Source of the DNA: Deltaproteobacteria bacterium
GTDB lineage: Bacteria > Myxococcota_A > UBA9160 > UBA4427
Assembly: GCA_016713665.1 (NCBI GenBank)
Contig: JADJOR010000005.1
Coordinates: 186,001-250,000 of the forward strand
DNA: 64,000 nt
Direction: 5' to 3'
Of this stretch, positions 9,152 to 15,951 are shown one piece after another. The first letter of the stretch is position 1. Every line of letters starts with the position of its first letter. Made by a program: the position numbers and the translations under genes. The notes beneath the pieces are model-generated. The model was not told the origin of the DNA. It ran no database searches and was given only the letters and a program-made list of their open reading frames with translations.

Positions 9152-9792
9152 TGGTCGATTGCCATCGGGCTCTCAACCCACACGATCCCCAACCTCCCAC
9201 TCCCCCCCGCCTCGACACACCTCCGACATCGCCACCGCGTCATCCGAATCCGCGCCATCCGCACCGCCTGACACTCGAGACACCGGTGCTCCCACCTCTT
9301 CCCCGCCGCGTTCTTCGCGCGCACGGACTCCGGCATCAGCGCCTCCGGAATCCGGACCCGCGGCTCGAGCCCTGCCGCAATCATGAACGCCCGCCACTCC
9401 GGCCCATGCGGTCGCGGCCGCACCCGTCGACCGCGCCCGATCCCCAGAACGGCGCGCAGACCGCCGCGCAGGCCCCTGCCCGCGCCGACACCGCCGGCGC
9501 CACCGCCGACCCCGCCGCCCCCGACCGAGAGATGGACCGCCGCGTGCGCCGCCTCGTGGCAGACGACCTCCCGGAGCAGCGGGTGCGGAGATTCGCCCGT
9601 GCCGTCGTCGAGGAGCCAGGTCGCGAGGGTGATCTGGGAGCGGGTCGGATGATAGGCGCCGAGGGAGCGGCGGTAGCGGGCGTTCGTCCGGATGCGGACG
9701 CTCTTCGCGAGCAGGGGCACGTCCCAGAGCATCGCCCAGGCGTCGAGCCAGCCGTGCAGGGGCTCGAGGTATCGGATCGGAAGCTCGCCCAC
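9148..9792 (-). CDS. SprT-like zinc metalloprotease
   Basis: The frame encodes a SprT/Spartan-type domain. It has HEAAHAAVH (HExxH with a following His), a glycine-rich linker, HGPEWRAFM supplying the third ligand, and a C-terminal C-x2-C plus C-x2-C zinc ribbon (CLEC, CRRC). SprT-like proteases cleave DNA-associated proteins. The start is uncertain. The frame stays open to 10392, but that part is only the shadow of the XRE gene. The GTG at 9792 is the best start after the XRE stop (9896), giving 214 residues. The gene is coupled to the helicase through the ATGA overlap. The poly-Gly/Ala insert between HExxH and HGPEW is unusual. Confidence 0.85.
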   Translation of the reverse strand: MGELPIRYLEPLHGWLDAWAMLWDVPLLAKSVRIRTNARYRRSLGAYHPTRSQITLATWLLDDGTGESPHPLLREVVCHEAAHAAVHLSVGGGGVGGGAGGVGAGRGLRGGLRAVLGIGRGRRVRPRPHGPEWRAFMIAAGLEPRVRIPEALMPESVRAKNAAGKRWEHRCLECQAVRMARIRMTRWRCRRCVEAGGSGRLGIVWVESPMAIDQ

Positions 9793-9895
9793 GAGGAGGG
9801 AAGTAGCACGCTCGCCGGCCGGCGCCGATCGGCCGGCCCGCGGATTCGCCGATCCGGAGAGTCTCGTCGATGGCTCGTGCTTTGAGAGCGCGGGC

Positions 9896-10321
9896 TCAGC
9901 GGCGCGTCGACCTTCGCGGACGGGCGGACCGCACACCGCGGAGCTCGACCCGGAGCTCTGCGCCCAGGGCGCTCGCGGCACGGAAGAGCGTCGCGAGGGT
10001 GACGGAACCATTCCCGGGGTCGAGCAGCCGGTCGAGGGCCGCGCGGCTCGTCGCCATCCGTCGGGCCATCTCGACCTTCGTGATCCCCTCGCGCGCCATG
10101 GCGGCTTCGATCTGGAGGACCAGGATCTCCTTGACCGCGCGCGCCGCCGTCTCTTCGAAGATGCCCTCCTCGCGGAGGAAGCTCTCGACGGAGGGGCCCT
10201 GATGCGGGTTGGCTTTGCGGGTCCTTCGCCGGCGTGTCGTCCGGGCCCGTGACCGTGCCCGATTCGGCGCGGTGCCCGCTGCGACATTCGCCTTTCGCTT
10301 CCTGGTGACTGCCGCGGCCAT
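9896..10321 (-). CDS. XRE-family helix-turn-helix regulator
   Basis: This 141-residue protein starts at the ATG at 10321, preceded by a GGGGGG ribosome site. A basic, low-complexity N-terminus of about 45 residues leads into a Cro/C1-type helix-turn-helix (VEMARRMATSRAALDRLLD) and a short antitoxin-like tail. It is the first gene of the leftward operon with the SprT-like protease and the HIT-PLD-helicase, and is divergent from the first toxin gene at 10573. An XRE regulator next to a zinc protease recalls ImmA/IrrE-type pairs, where the protease removes the repressor. That reading is inference. Confidence 0.85.
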   Translation of the reverse strand: MAAAVTRKRKANVAAGTAPNRARSRARTTRRRRTRKANPHQGPSVESFLREEGIFEETAARAVKEILVLQIEAAMAREGITKVEMARRMATSRAALDRLLDPGNGSVTLATLFRAASALGAELRVELRGVRSARPRRSTRR

Positions 10322-10362
10322 CTGCGCCCCCCATGCCCGCTCGTTCGATCGGGGAGGTTCAT

Positions 10363-10382
10363 ACGTACCAGAATAGATACGT
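10363..10382 (-). promoter_or_regulatory. Possible XRE operon promoter and operator
   Basis: On the minus strand an ACGTA...TACGT inverted repeat flanks a TATTCT hexamer (10375-10370) about 50 bases upstream of the XRE start. This is the only AT-rich spot in the divergent region. It could be the -10 element with an overlapping autoregulatory site. No good -35 was identified, so confidence is low. Confidence 0.3.
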
Positions 10383-10547
10383 GAGCGTCCACCTCGATGG
10401 GTGCTCGGCGGACGCGAACGATCGTCCACGCAGCGTGAACGGCGGGAACGAGATCGACGCCTCGCCACGGTGGCCTCAGCCTCCGACCTCATGTCAGCTC
10501 GCAGACATCGTCCGTTCCCGCGCATTCCGACCCACCCCTGCGATCGG

Positions 10548-10563
10548 GTAGCTCTTAAGCTAC
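10548..10563 (+). promoter_or_regulatory. Palindromic operator/hairpin before toxin 1
   Basis: GTAGCTCTTAAGCTAC has 6-base arms and ends 9 bases before the toxin ATG. The same element sits at the same distance before toxin 2. It may be the binding site of the HigA-type antitoxin for autoregulation. As RNA, it would fold into a hairpin across the place where a ribosome site is expected. Confidence 0.6.
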
Positions 10564-10572
10564 AGTGCGCCC

Positions 10573-10908
10573 ATGCCGATTGAGCAGGAGGTTCGCCTCT
10601 ACGCTCGGTCGGACGGAGTCGTACCGTTCACACGGTGGTATTGGAGCCTGCGGGACGAAGCAATCCAGATTCGCGTGCGGGAACGCCTCGCGAGGGTCCG
10701 CGCCGGAAACCTGGGCGATTGCCGCTCTGTCGGGGGCGGCGTACAGGAGCTTCGCATCCAGACCGGCCCGGGACTGCGCGTGTATTTCGGCCGACTGGGA
10801 AGCTCCGCCGTGATCCTTCTTAGCGGCGGCGACAAGCAATCCCAGCAACGGGACATCCAGCGGGCCCATCGCTACTGGAACGACTACAGGAGTCGAATCG
10901 ATGGCTGA
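10573..10908 (+). CDS. RelE/HigB-type toxin, copy 1
   Basis: This 111-residue protein has the RelE/ParE fold pattern of the addiction-module killer family (COG3657 type). It shows the core GGGVQELRI, then GLRVYFGR and ILLSGGDK, with a C-terminal WNDYRSR helix. Such toxins usually act as ribosome-dependent mRNA interferases. The toxin precedes its antitoxin, as in HigBA modules, and the genes overlap by 8 bases (10901-10908). No Shine-Dalgarno sequence is visible because the palindrome occupies that position. Homologous to the toxin at 11399. Confidence 0.9.
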   Translation: MPIEQEVRLYARSDGVVPFTRWYWSLRDEAIQIRVRERLARVRAGNLGDCRSVGGGVQELRIQTGPGLRVYFGRLGSSAVILLSGGDKQSQQRDIQRAHRYWNDYRSRIDG

Positions 10909-11200
10909 GCTACGACGCTACGAAGAATTCCTCGACGAGACTCTCCAGGATCCGGCCGAAGCCGCCGCCTATCTCGACGCATGCCTCGAGGGCGGGGACC
11001 CGAACGTCTTCCTGCTTGCCCTCCGCGACGTCGCGCGTGCGCGCGGCGGGATCGCGAAGCTCGCCGAGAACACGTCGCTCAACCGCGAGCATCTCTACCG
11101 CATGCTGTCCGAGAACGGGAATCCGGAGCTGCGCAGCCTCGAGGCGCTGCTCGATGCCCTCGGCTTCCGGCTCTCGATCACGCTCAAAGAAGCGAGCTGA
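10901..11200 (+). CDS. HigA-type antitoxin, copy 1
   Basis: This 99-residue protein is of the addiction-module antidote type (COG3636 pattern). An N-terminal toxin-facing segment (LDETLQDPAEAAAYLDACLE) is followed by a helix-turn-helix in which IAKLAENTSLNREHLYRML includes the recognition helix, and then ALLDALGFRLSI. It should neutralise the overlapping toxin and repress its own promoter. A close homologue lies at 11727-12029, and both end in KEAS. Confidence 0.9.
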   Translation: MAELRRYEEFLDETLQDPAEAAAYLDACLEGGDPNVFLLALRDVARARGGIAKLAENTSLNREHLYRMLSENGNPELRSLEALLDALGFRLSITLKEAS

Positions 11201-11373
11201 GAAGTCGGCCGTCCCTGCGCGGCCCCCAGCCCAAGTCGATGGGTACTCCCGATCACGCAGCGTGAACGCACGGATCGACGTCGATCTCGAGTCGCGTCGG
11301 CTGCAGGATCCGCTTCATGGCGGACCTCAGTCGTCTTCGATTTCAAGCCGCGCCGGCTCCTCGCGGCCACCGG

Positions 11374-11389
11374 GTAGCTCCTAAGCTAC
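11374..11389 (+). promoter_or_regulatory. Palindromic operator/hairpin before toxin 2
   Basis: GTAGCTCCTAAGCTAC differs by one central base from the element at 10548-10563. It lies at the identical 9-base distance from the second toxin start. Conservation of the arms while the surrounding non-coding sequence has diverged suggests selection on the site. Confidence 0.6.
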
Positions 11390-11398
11390 GCTGCGCCG

Positions 11399-11737
11399 TT
11401 GCCGGCTGAACAGGAGGTTCGCCTCTATTCTCGGCCAGACGGTGTCGAGCCGTACAGTCGGTGGATCGAGAACCTACGGGATTCTTCGACTCGTTTCCGG
11501 ATTCGAGAGCGGATCTCGAGACTACGTGCCGGAAACTTCGGAGATTTCCGCTCGGTTGGGGGAGGCGTCCAGGAGCTTCGCATTCCTGTTGGCGCCGGTA
11601 TTCGCGTCTACTTTGGTCGCCAGGACGAATCGATCGTGATCCTGCTTTGCGGCGGAGACAAGAGTACGCAGGCCCGCGACATCCGGCGGGCGCAGATCTT
11701 CTGGAAGGACTACAGGAGTCGGTCCAATGGCATCTAG
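11399..11737 (+). CDS. RelE/HigB-type toxin, copy 2
   Basis: This 112-residue homologue of the toxin at 10573 keeps the GGGVQELRI, RVYFGR and ILLCGGDK blocks. It differs mainly in the N-terminal third (RWIENLRDSSTRFRIRERIS). The start is a TTG at the exact position of the ATG in copy 1, 9 bases after the palindrome. It overlaps its antitoxin by 11 bases. Conserved core residues suggest it is functional rather than decaying. Confidence 0.88.
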   Translation: MPAEQEVRLYSRPDGVEPYSRWIENLRDSSTRFRIRERISRLRAGNFGDFRSVGGGVQELRIPVGAGIRVYFGRQDESIVILLCGGDKSTQARDIRRAQIFWKDYRSRSNGI

Positions 11738-12029
11738 CTTCCGACGCTACGAAGAGCACTTGGACGAAGTCCTACAGGACCCCGCCGAGGCGGCCGGTTA
11801 CCTCAATGCCTGCCTGGAAGACTACGATCCGGTGGTATTTCGCCTTGCCCTCAGAGACGTCTCCCGCGCGCGCGGCGGGACTGGGAAGCTCGCGGAGGTC
11901 ACCTCGATCGATCGCGAGGCCCTGGAGCGAATGCTCTCCGAGAACGGCGATCCGGATCTGAAGTGCCTCGAAGCCCTCCTCGACGCCCTCGGCTTCCGCC
12001 TTCGGATCTCGATCAAAGAAGCGAGCTGA
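11727..12029 (+). CDS. HigA-type antitoxin, copy 2
   Basis: This 100-residue homologue of the antitoxin at 10901 has the same layout: toxin-binding N-terminus, helix-turn-helix (TGKLAEVTSIDREALERML), and the C-terminal ALLDALGFRLRI then KEAS. The recognition region differs from copy 1 at several positions although the palindromes are nearly identical, so cross-regulation between the pairs is possible. Confidence 0.88.
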   Translation: MASSFRRYEEHLDEVLQDPAEAAGYLNACLEDYDPVVFRLALRDVSRARGGTGKLAEVTSIDREALERMLSENGDPDLKCLEALLDALGFRLRISIKEAS

Positions 12030-12067
12030 GCCGTCCCCTGCCCTGACAGGATCGGAGCCCCTTTCCC

Positions 12068-13258
12068 GTGCCCAGCGCGACCCCTCTCCCCGACCCCGAC
12101 CGCCTCCTCGAATCCGCCGTCGCCGCGACCGGCCTCTCCGACTTCGGCCCGCCGAGCTTTCGCGAAGGCCTCTCCCGCCTCGTCGATTCTCTGAACGGCG
12201 AAGCCGACCTCAATCCCCTGGGCCGTGCGATGGCGGAGGGCCAGATCTCCGCCGCCCTCGCGAATCGCCTCCGCATCGAGGCCTGCTACGCCGCTCATCC
12301 CGAGATCGAGAACGAGCGCATCGCGTCTCCGCTCGTCATCGCGGGCATGTCGCGTTCCGGCACGACGGCGCTCTCCCATCTGCTGGGCCGCGACCCGAGC
12401 CTCCGCTCGTTGCTCGGCTGGGAGGCGAACGACTCCGTCCCGCCGCCGGAGATGGCGACCTACGAGACCGATTCGCGCTTCCTCGCCGCGAAGGAGCGCG
12501 ACGCCGTCGCCGAGCAGGCGATGCCGGGATTCCGCGCGCTCCACTACGACCCGCCGGACGCGCCGATGGAGTGTGCGCTCCTCTTCAATCACGAGTTCAA
12601 CAGCAGCGCGCTCTGGACGACGTTCTCCATCCCCTCCTACATGGCCTGGACGCTCGAGACCGATCCGACGCCGGCCTACGCCTGGCACGCGCGAATGTTG
12701 AAGCTCCTCCAATCGCGCAAGCCCGGCCGCTGGAGCCTGAAGGCGCCGCAGCATGCGACGACCCTCGAAGCGCTGCGCGCGCGCTACCCGGACGCGAAGC
12801 TGATCGTGACCCACCGCGATCCGACGGTCTGCGCGGCCTCGACGATGAGCCTGACCGCCTTTCTTCAGGGCAAGACGAGCGGCCACACCAGCGGCCACAC
12901 CAGCGGCCATGCGAGCCCTCGCGAGTCCGCCGTCCGCGTCGCCGACTTCATCGAGCGCTGCTGCAACGGGCTCCTCGAGCAGGCGCGCCGCCACGGCGAC
13001 GACTCGATGATCCACGTCCCGTACCCGGAGCTCGTCGCGCGGCCGATGGCCGTCGTCGAGCGCATCGCCGAGGCCGTCGGCCACGCGCTCACGCCTGCGG
13101 CCCTCGTCGCGATCGAGCGCCAGATCGCCGACCGCGGCGAGCATCGCCACGGGGTCCACCGCTATGCCCTCGAGGACTACGGCTTCCGCCGCGAAGAGCT
13201 CGACGAGCGCTATCGGGCGTACCGAGAGCATTTCGGGATCGCGCTCGAGCGCAAGTGA
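12068..13258 (+). CDS. Sulfotransferase family protein
   Basis: This 396-residue protein has a GTG start. The 5'-phosphosulfate-binding loop GMSRSGTT (about residues 94-101) and the 3'-phosphate-binding stretch VTHRDPTVCAAST identify a PAPS-dependent sulfotransferase of the Sulfotransferase_3 type. It would transfer sulfate to a hydroxyl of a small molecule, lipid or glycan. A histidine-rich insert encoded by three 12-base repeats follows the phosphate-binding motif. A second sulfotransferase lies at 25728. It follows the toxin-antitoxin island by 38 bases on the same strand. The acceptor is unknown. Confidence 0.9.
   Translation: MPSATPLPDPDRLLESAVAATGLSDFGPPSFREGLSRLVDSLNGEADLNPLGRAMAEGQISAALANRLRIEACYAAHPEIENERIASPLVIAGMSRSGTTALSHLLGRDPSLRSLLGWEANDSVPPPEMATYETDSRFLAAKERDAVAEQAMPGFRALHYDPPDAPMECALLFNHEFNSSALWTTFSIPSYMAWTLETDPTPAYAWHARMLKLLQSRKPGRWSLKAPQHATTLEALRARYPDAKLIVTHRDPTVCAASTMSLTAFLQGKTSGHTSGHTSGHASPRESAVRVADFIERCCNGLLEQARRHGDDSMIHVPYPELVARPMAVVERIAEAVGHALTPAALVAIERQIADRGEHRHGVHRYALEDYGFRREELDERYRAYREHFGIALERK
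12878..12913 (+). repeat. 12-base tandem repeat inside sulfotransferase
   Basis: Three in-frame copies of AGCGGCCACACC (the third diverged at the end) encode Ser-Gly-His-Thr repeats in a surface loop. Copy number could vary by slippage without breaking the frame. Confidence 0.85.
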
Positions 13259-13370
13259 CACGCAACCTCGGCTCGCTCGAGCCGCATTCGAGGACGTCGG
13301 CGCAGAACGTCGTTGAGCAGGGCCTGGCCAGGACGTAGACTCGCGGAAGCCTCCCGGGAAGGGTCGAGCC

Positions 13371-14129
13371 ATGCGTTCGCGCGACCTGCAGCCACTGCTC
13401 CTGATCCGCATCTTCGCAGCGTCGCTCCTCGCCGCAGCCTTCGCGGCGATTGCGACGTCGGCGAGCGCGAATACCCTGACCTTGCCCCTCGGCGGATTCG
13501 CGATCGGCGCGCCTGCGAGCGGGACCATCGCGACCGGGGGTGGGCTCATCCCCGAAGCGGCGCGCTTCGATCCCGCGCTCGGGCGACTCGATGCGGTTCG
13601 CATCGACTTCAGCGGACTCGGCGGTGTCGCCACGGCGCTCGAGGTCGAGGCCGGCGACTACTCGGTCACGGCGAGCATCCAGATCGAGATCAGCGATGCC
13701 GCGAGCGGCTTGCGATTGGACGGCTTCGCGTTGCTCGGGACCCATACGGAATCGATCTCGACGCCGGGTCTCGTCACGTTCTCCGAAGGCGGCTCACGAT
13801 TGCTCAGCCTGAGCGCGACCGAGCGTCTCGACGTCTTCGTGACGGGCGGGCTGTTGGTCGGATCGGTGACGGGCCTGATCGACGTCTGGAAGGAAGGCGC
13901 GAGCGCGGTCCAGCTCCACGGCGGCCCCGGCGACCAGATGAGCTTCGAGAGCGTCTTCGGCCGCTTCGTGACCTATGTCTACACGCCCGTCCCCGAGCCC
14001 TCGACCGCCGTGCTCGTCGGCCTCGGCCTGGCGGGACTGGCCGGCCTGCAGCGCCGACGCGTCCCGCTCGAGGAGGACGGGCGGGCGGGCGGCTTTCGGG
14101 CCACGAACGATCGGGCTCCCGACGCCTGA
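13371..14129 (+). CDS. Secreted protein with PEP-CTERM sorting tail
   Basis: This 252-residue protein has GGGAAGGG upstream of its ATG. It carries a signal peptide (about 1-34, ending ATSASA), a beta-rich middle without recognised catalytic motifs, and a C-terminal VPEPSTAVLV motif followed by a hydrophobic helix and QRRR. PEP-CTERM tails are recognised by an exosortase and direct proteins to the cell surface or matrix. About 25 residues follow the arginines, longer than usual. No exosortase gene is in this window. Confidence 0.85.
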   Translation: MRSRDLQPLLLIRIFAASLLAAAFAAIATSASANTLTLPLGGFAIGAPASGTIATGGGLIPEAARFDPALGRLDAVRIDFSGLGGVATALEVEAGDYSVTASIQIEISDAASGLRLDGFALLGTHTESISTPGLVTFSEGGSRLLSLSATERLDVFVTGGLLVGSVTGLIDVWKEGASAVQLHGGPGDQMSFESVFGRFVTYVYTPVPEPSTAVLVGLGLAGLAGLQRRRVPLEEDGRAGGFRATNDRAPDA

Positions 14130-14167
14130 CGCACGGGCGCTCGACGCCGCCTGAAGGAGCCCACACC

Positions 14168-14983
14168 ATGGCCATCGCCGACGTCAGCCACCACTCGATC
14201 CATTCCCTGATCTCCCTCTCGGGCCGACACGCGCTCGTGACGGGTGGGGCCCGCGGCATCGGGCGCGCGATCGCGGCGCGCTTCGCGGAGGCGGGGGCCG
14301 ACGTCGTGCTCGCGGACGTGCGACTCGCGGAGGCCGAGACGGCGGCCACGGAGATCGCGGCGCGCTTCGGGCGGCGTGTCGTCGCGATCGAGGCAGACGT
14401 GACCCATCCGGACACGGTGGCCGCCCTCGTCGACCGGGCGGAGGAGCGACTCGGGCCCCTCGACATCTGGGTCAACAACGCGGGCATCTATCCGAGCCGG
14501 CCGTTGATCGAGATTCCGGTCGACGAATGGGATCGCGTGATGGACCTGAACGTGCGCGGGGTCTTCCTCTGTACCCGCGAGATCGGGCGGCGCTGGGTCG
14601 CGGCGGGCCGCGGCGGCGTCCTCATCAACATCGGCTCGACGGGCGCGTTCAAGACCGGCCCCGGCGTCGCGCATTACATCACGTCGAAACACGCCGTCGT
14701 CGGCCTCACGAAGACGGCCGCCGTCGAGCTCGGCCCCCACGGCATCCGCGTCCTCGGCGTCGCGCCCAGCATGACCCAGACCGAGGGCCGCCGGGACTTC
14801 CTCGCGTCGGTCAACGCGCCGGGCATGGACGAGTTCGTCGCCGAGATGGAGCAGCGGACGCCGCTCGGCCGGATCGGAGTTCCGGACGACGTCGCGCGGG
14901 TCGTGCTCTTCTGTGCGAGCGATCTCTCGATGCTGATGACGGGGAGCACGTTGCTCGTCGATTCGGGGGAAGGGGTGCTCTGA
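14168..14983 (+). CDS. Short-chain dehydrogenase/reductase
   Basis: This 271-residue protein starts at an ATG with AAGGAG upstream. It has the cofactor loop TGGARGIG, the NNAG motif, and catalytic Ser (IGSTGAF region), Tyr and Lys (YITSK), so it is a complete classical SDR. It is expected to oxidise or reduce an alcohol/ketone with NAD(P)(H). The open frame runs upstream over the 3' part of the sorting-tail gene, but that part has no signature, so the start at 14168 is firm. A second SDR follows 122 bases downstream on the same strand. Confidence 0.93.
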   Translation: MAIADVSHHSIHSLISLSGRHALVTGGARGIGRAIAARFAEAGADVVLADVRLAEAETAATEIAARFGRRVVAIEADVTHPDTVAALVDRAEERLGPLDIWVNNAGIYPSRPLIEIPVDEWDRVMDLNVRGVFLCTREIGRRWVAAGRGGVLINIGSTGAFKTGPGVAHYITSKHAVVGLTKTAAVELGPHGIRVLGVAPSMTQTEGRRDFLASVNAPGMDEFVAEMEQRTPLGRIGVPDDVARVVLFCASDLSMLMTGSTLLVDSGEGVL

Positions 14984-15105
14984 GCGGGGAGGCAGGAGAT
15001 GCGAGGACGCCGAGGGCGGGCTTCGAATCGTGCCCTGGGAACCGCTTGTCGGAGCGAGTACGATGATCGCCCACGCCTCCGAATCTCCATCGAGGATCTC
15101 CCGAC

Positions 15106-15918
15106 ATGACCGACCTCTTCGGATTGAAAGCGACTCCTTCCCTCGTCATCGGCGGCGCCTCGGGCATCGGCCGCGCGACCGCCCGGATGCTGGGCCGCGT
15201 CGGCGCTTCGGTCGCCGTCGCCGACCTCGATCCGGCGGGCGCCGCGAAGGTCGCCGAGGAGATCCGCGCGGAGGGCGGGAAGGCCGTCTCGCTGGGGGGC
15301 GACGTGCTCGATCCGAAGGGCGCCCTGGCCGTCGTCGACGGGGCCCACTCGGCGTTAGGTGGGCTCGAGGTCGTCGTCAACATCGTGGGCTTCGCCGCCT
15401 GGTCGCCGCTGCTCGAGATGGACCTCGCGACCTGGAACCACGACTTCGAGCGCAACCTGAACCATCATCTCTTCGTCGGTCAGGCGGCGGCACGCCGCTT
15501 CGTCGCCGACGGCGTCGCGGGGCGGATCGCGATGGTCGCGTCGGTGAGCGGCGTCTACGGCGCGCCCAACCACTCCGCCTACGGTGCCGCGAAGGCAGGC
15601 GTCATGGCGCTCACGCGCTCGATGGCCGACGAATGGGGCCGCTACGGCATCCGCGCGAACGCGGTCGCACCCGACTGCATCCTGACGCCCCGCGCCCAGG
15701 CCGGCTTCACCGCCCGCGGCGTCGAGGACCCGAACGACATCGTCCGCGCCGACGGCATGCCGCTCGCGCGCTGGGGCCAGCCCGACGAGATCGCGGGGCC
15801 GCTCGTCTTCCTCGTGTCGAAGCTCTCGTCGTTCCTGACCGGACAGACGCTCATCGTCGACGGCGGCATGAACGCGCACTTCCCCCACGCGGGCGCGAAC
15901 CCGATGCGGGGGAAATGA
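15106..15918 (+). CDS. Short-chain dehydrogenase/reductase, variant NxxG
   Basis: This 270-residue SDR has the cofactor loop GGASGIG, an Asp-rich VADLDP segment after beta-2 (suggesting NAD preference), and the catalytic Ser-Tyr-Lys set (ASVSGVY, YGAAK). The usual NNAG reads NIVG, an uncommon change next to the active site. The C-terminal LIVDGGMNAHF matches SDR tails. It lies with the SDR at 14168 and is convergent with the di-haem protein at 15952. The substrate is unknown; hydroxyacyl or steroid-type substrates are possible. Confidence 0.92.
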   Translation: MTDLFGLKATPSLVIGGASGIGRATARMLGRVGASVAVADLDPAGAAKVAEEIRAEGGKAVSLGGDVLDPKGALAVVDGAHSALGGLEVVVNIVGFAAWSPLLEMDLATWNHDFERNLNHHLFVGQAAARRFVADGVAGRIAMVASVSGVYGAPNHSAYGAAKAGVMALTRSMADEWGRYGIRANAVAPDCILTPRAQAGFTARGVEDPNDIVRADGMPLARWGQPDEIAGPLVFLVSKLSSFLTGQTLIVDGGMNAHFPHAGANPMRGK

Positions 15919-15951
15919 GCGTAAACGCCGCTTGCGGCGCAGCCCACGAAA

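Larger units (their letters stand above)
10393..12029 (+). repeat. Tandem duplication of a toxin-antitoxin segment
   Basis: Two diverged copies of one segment lie head to tail, about 10393-11200 and 11237-12029. Each contains a leader with TCGATGGGT(G/A)CTC, then CACGCAGCGTGAAC (10427-10440 and 11254-11267), the 16-base palindrome, a toxin gene and an antitoxin gene in the same order with overlapping ends. The proteins are clearly homologous but many positions differ, so the duplication is old enough for specificity to have diverged. Confidence 0.85.

Noticed and set aside
9793..10392. N-terminal extension of the SprT-like frame
   Set aside because: This part is Arg/Ser-rich and is the out-of-frame shadow of the XRE gene.
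10401..11384. Small open frames inside and between the toxin-antitoxin genes
   Set aside because: Arg/Ser-rich shadows of the toxin and antitoxin genes without start signals or homology.
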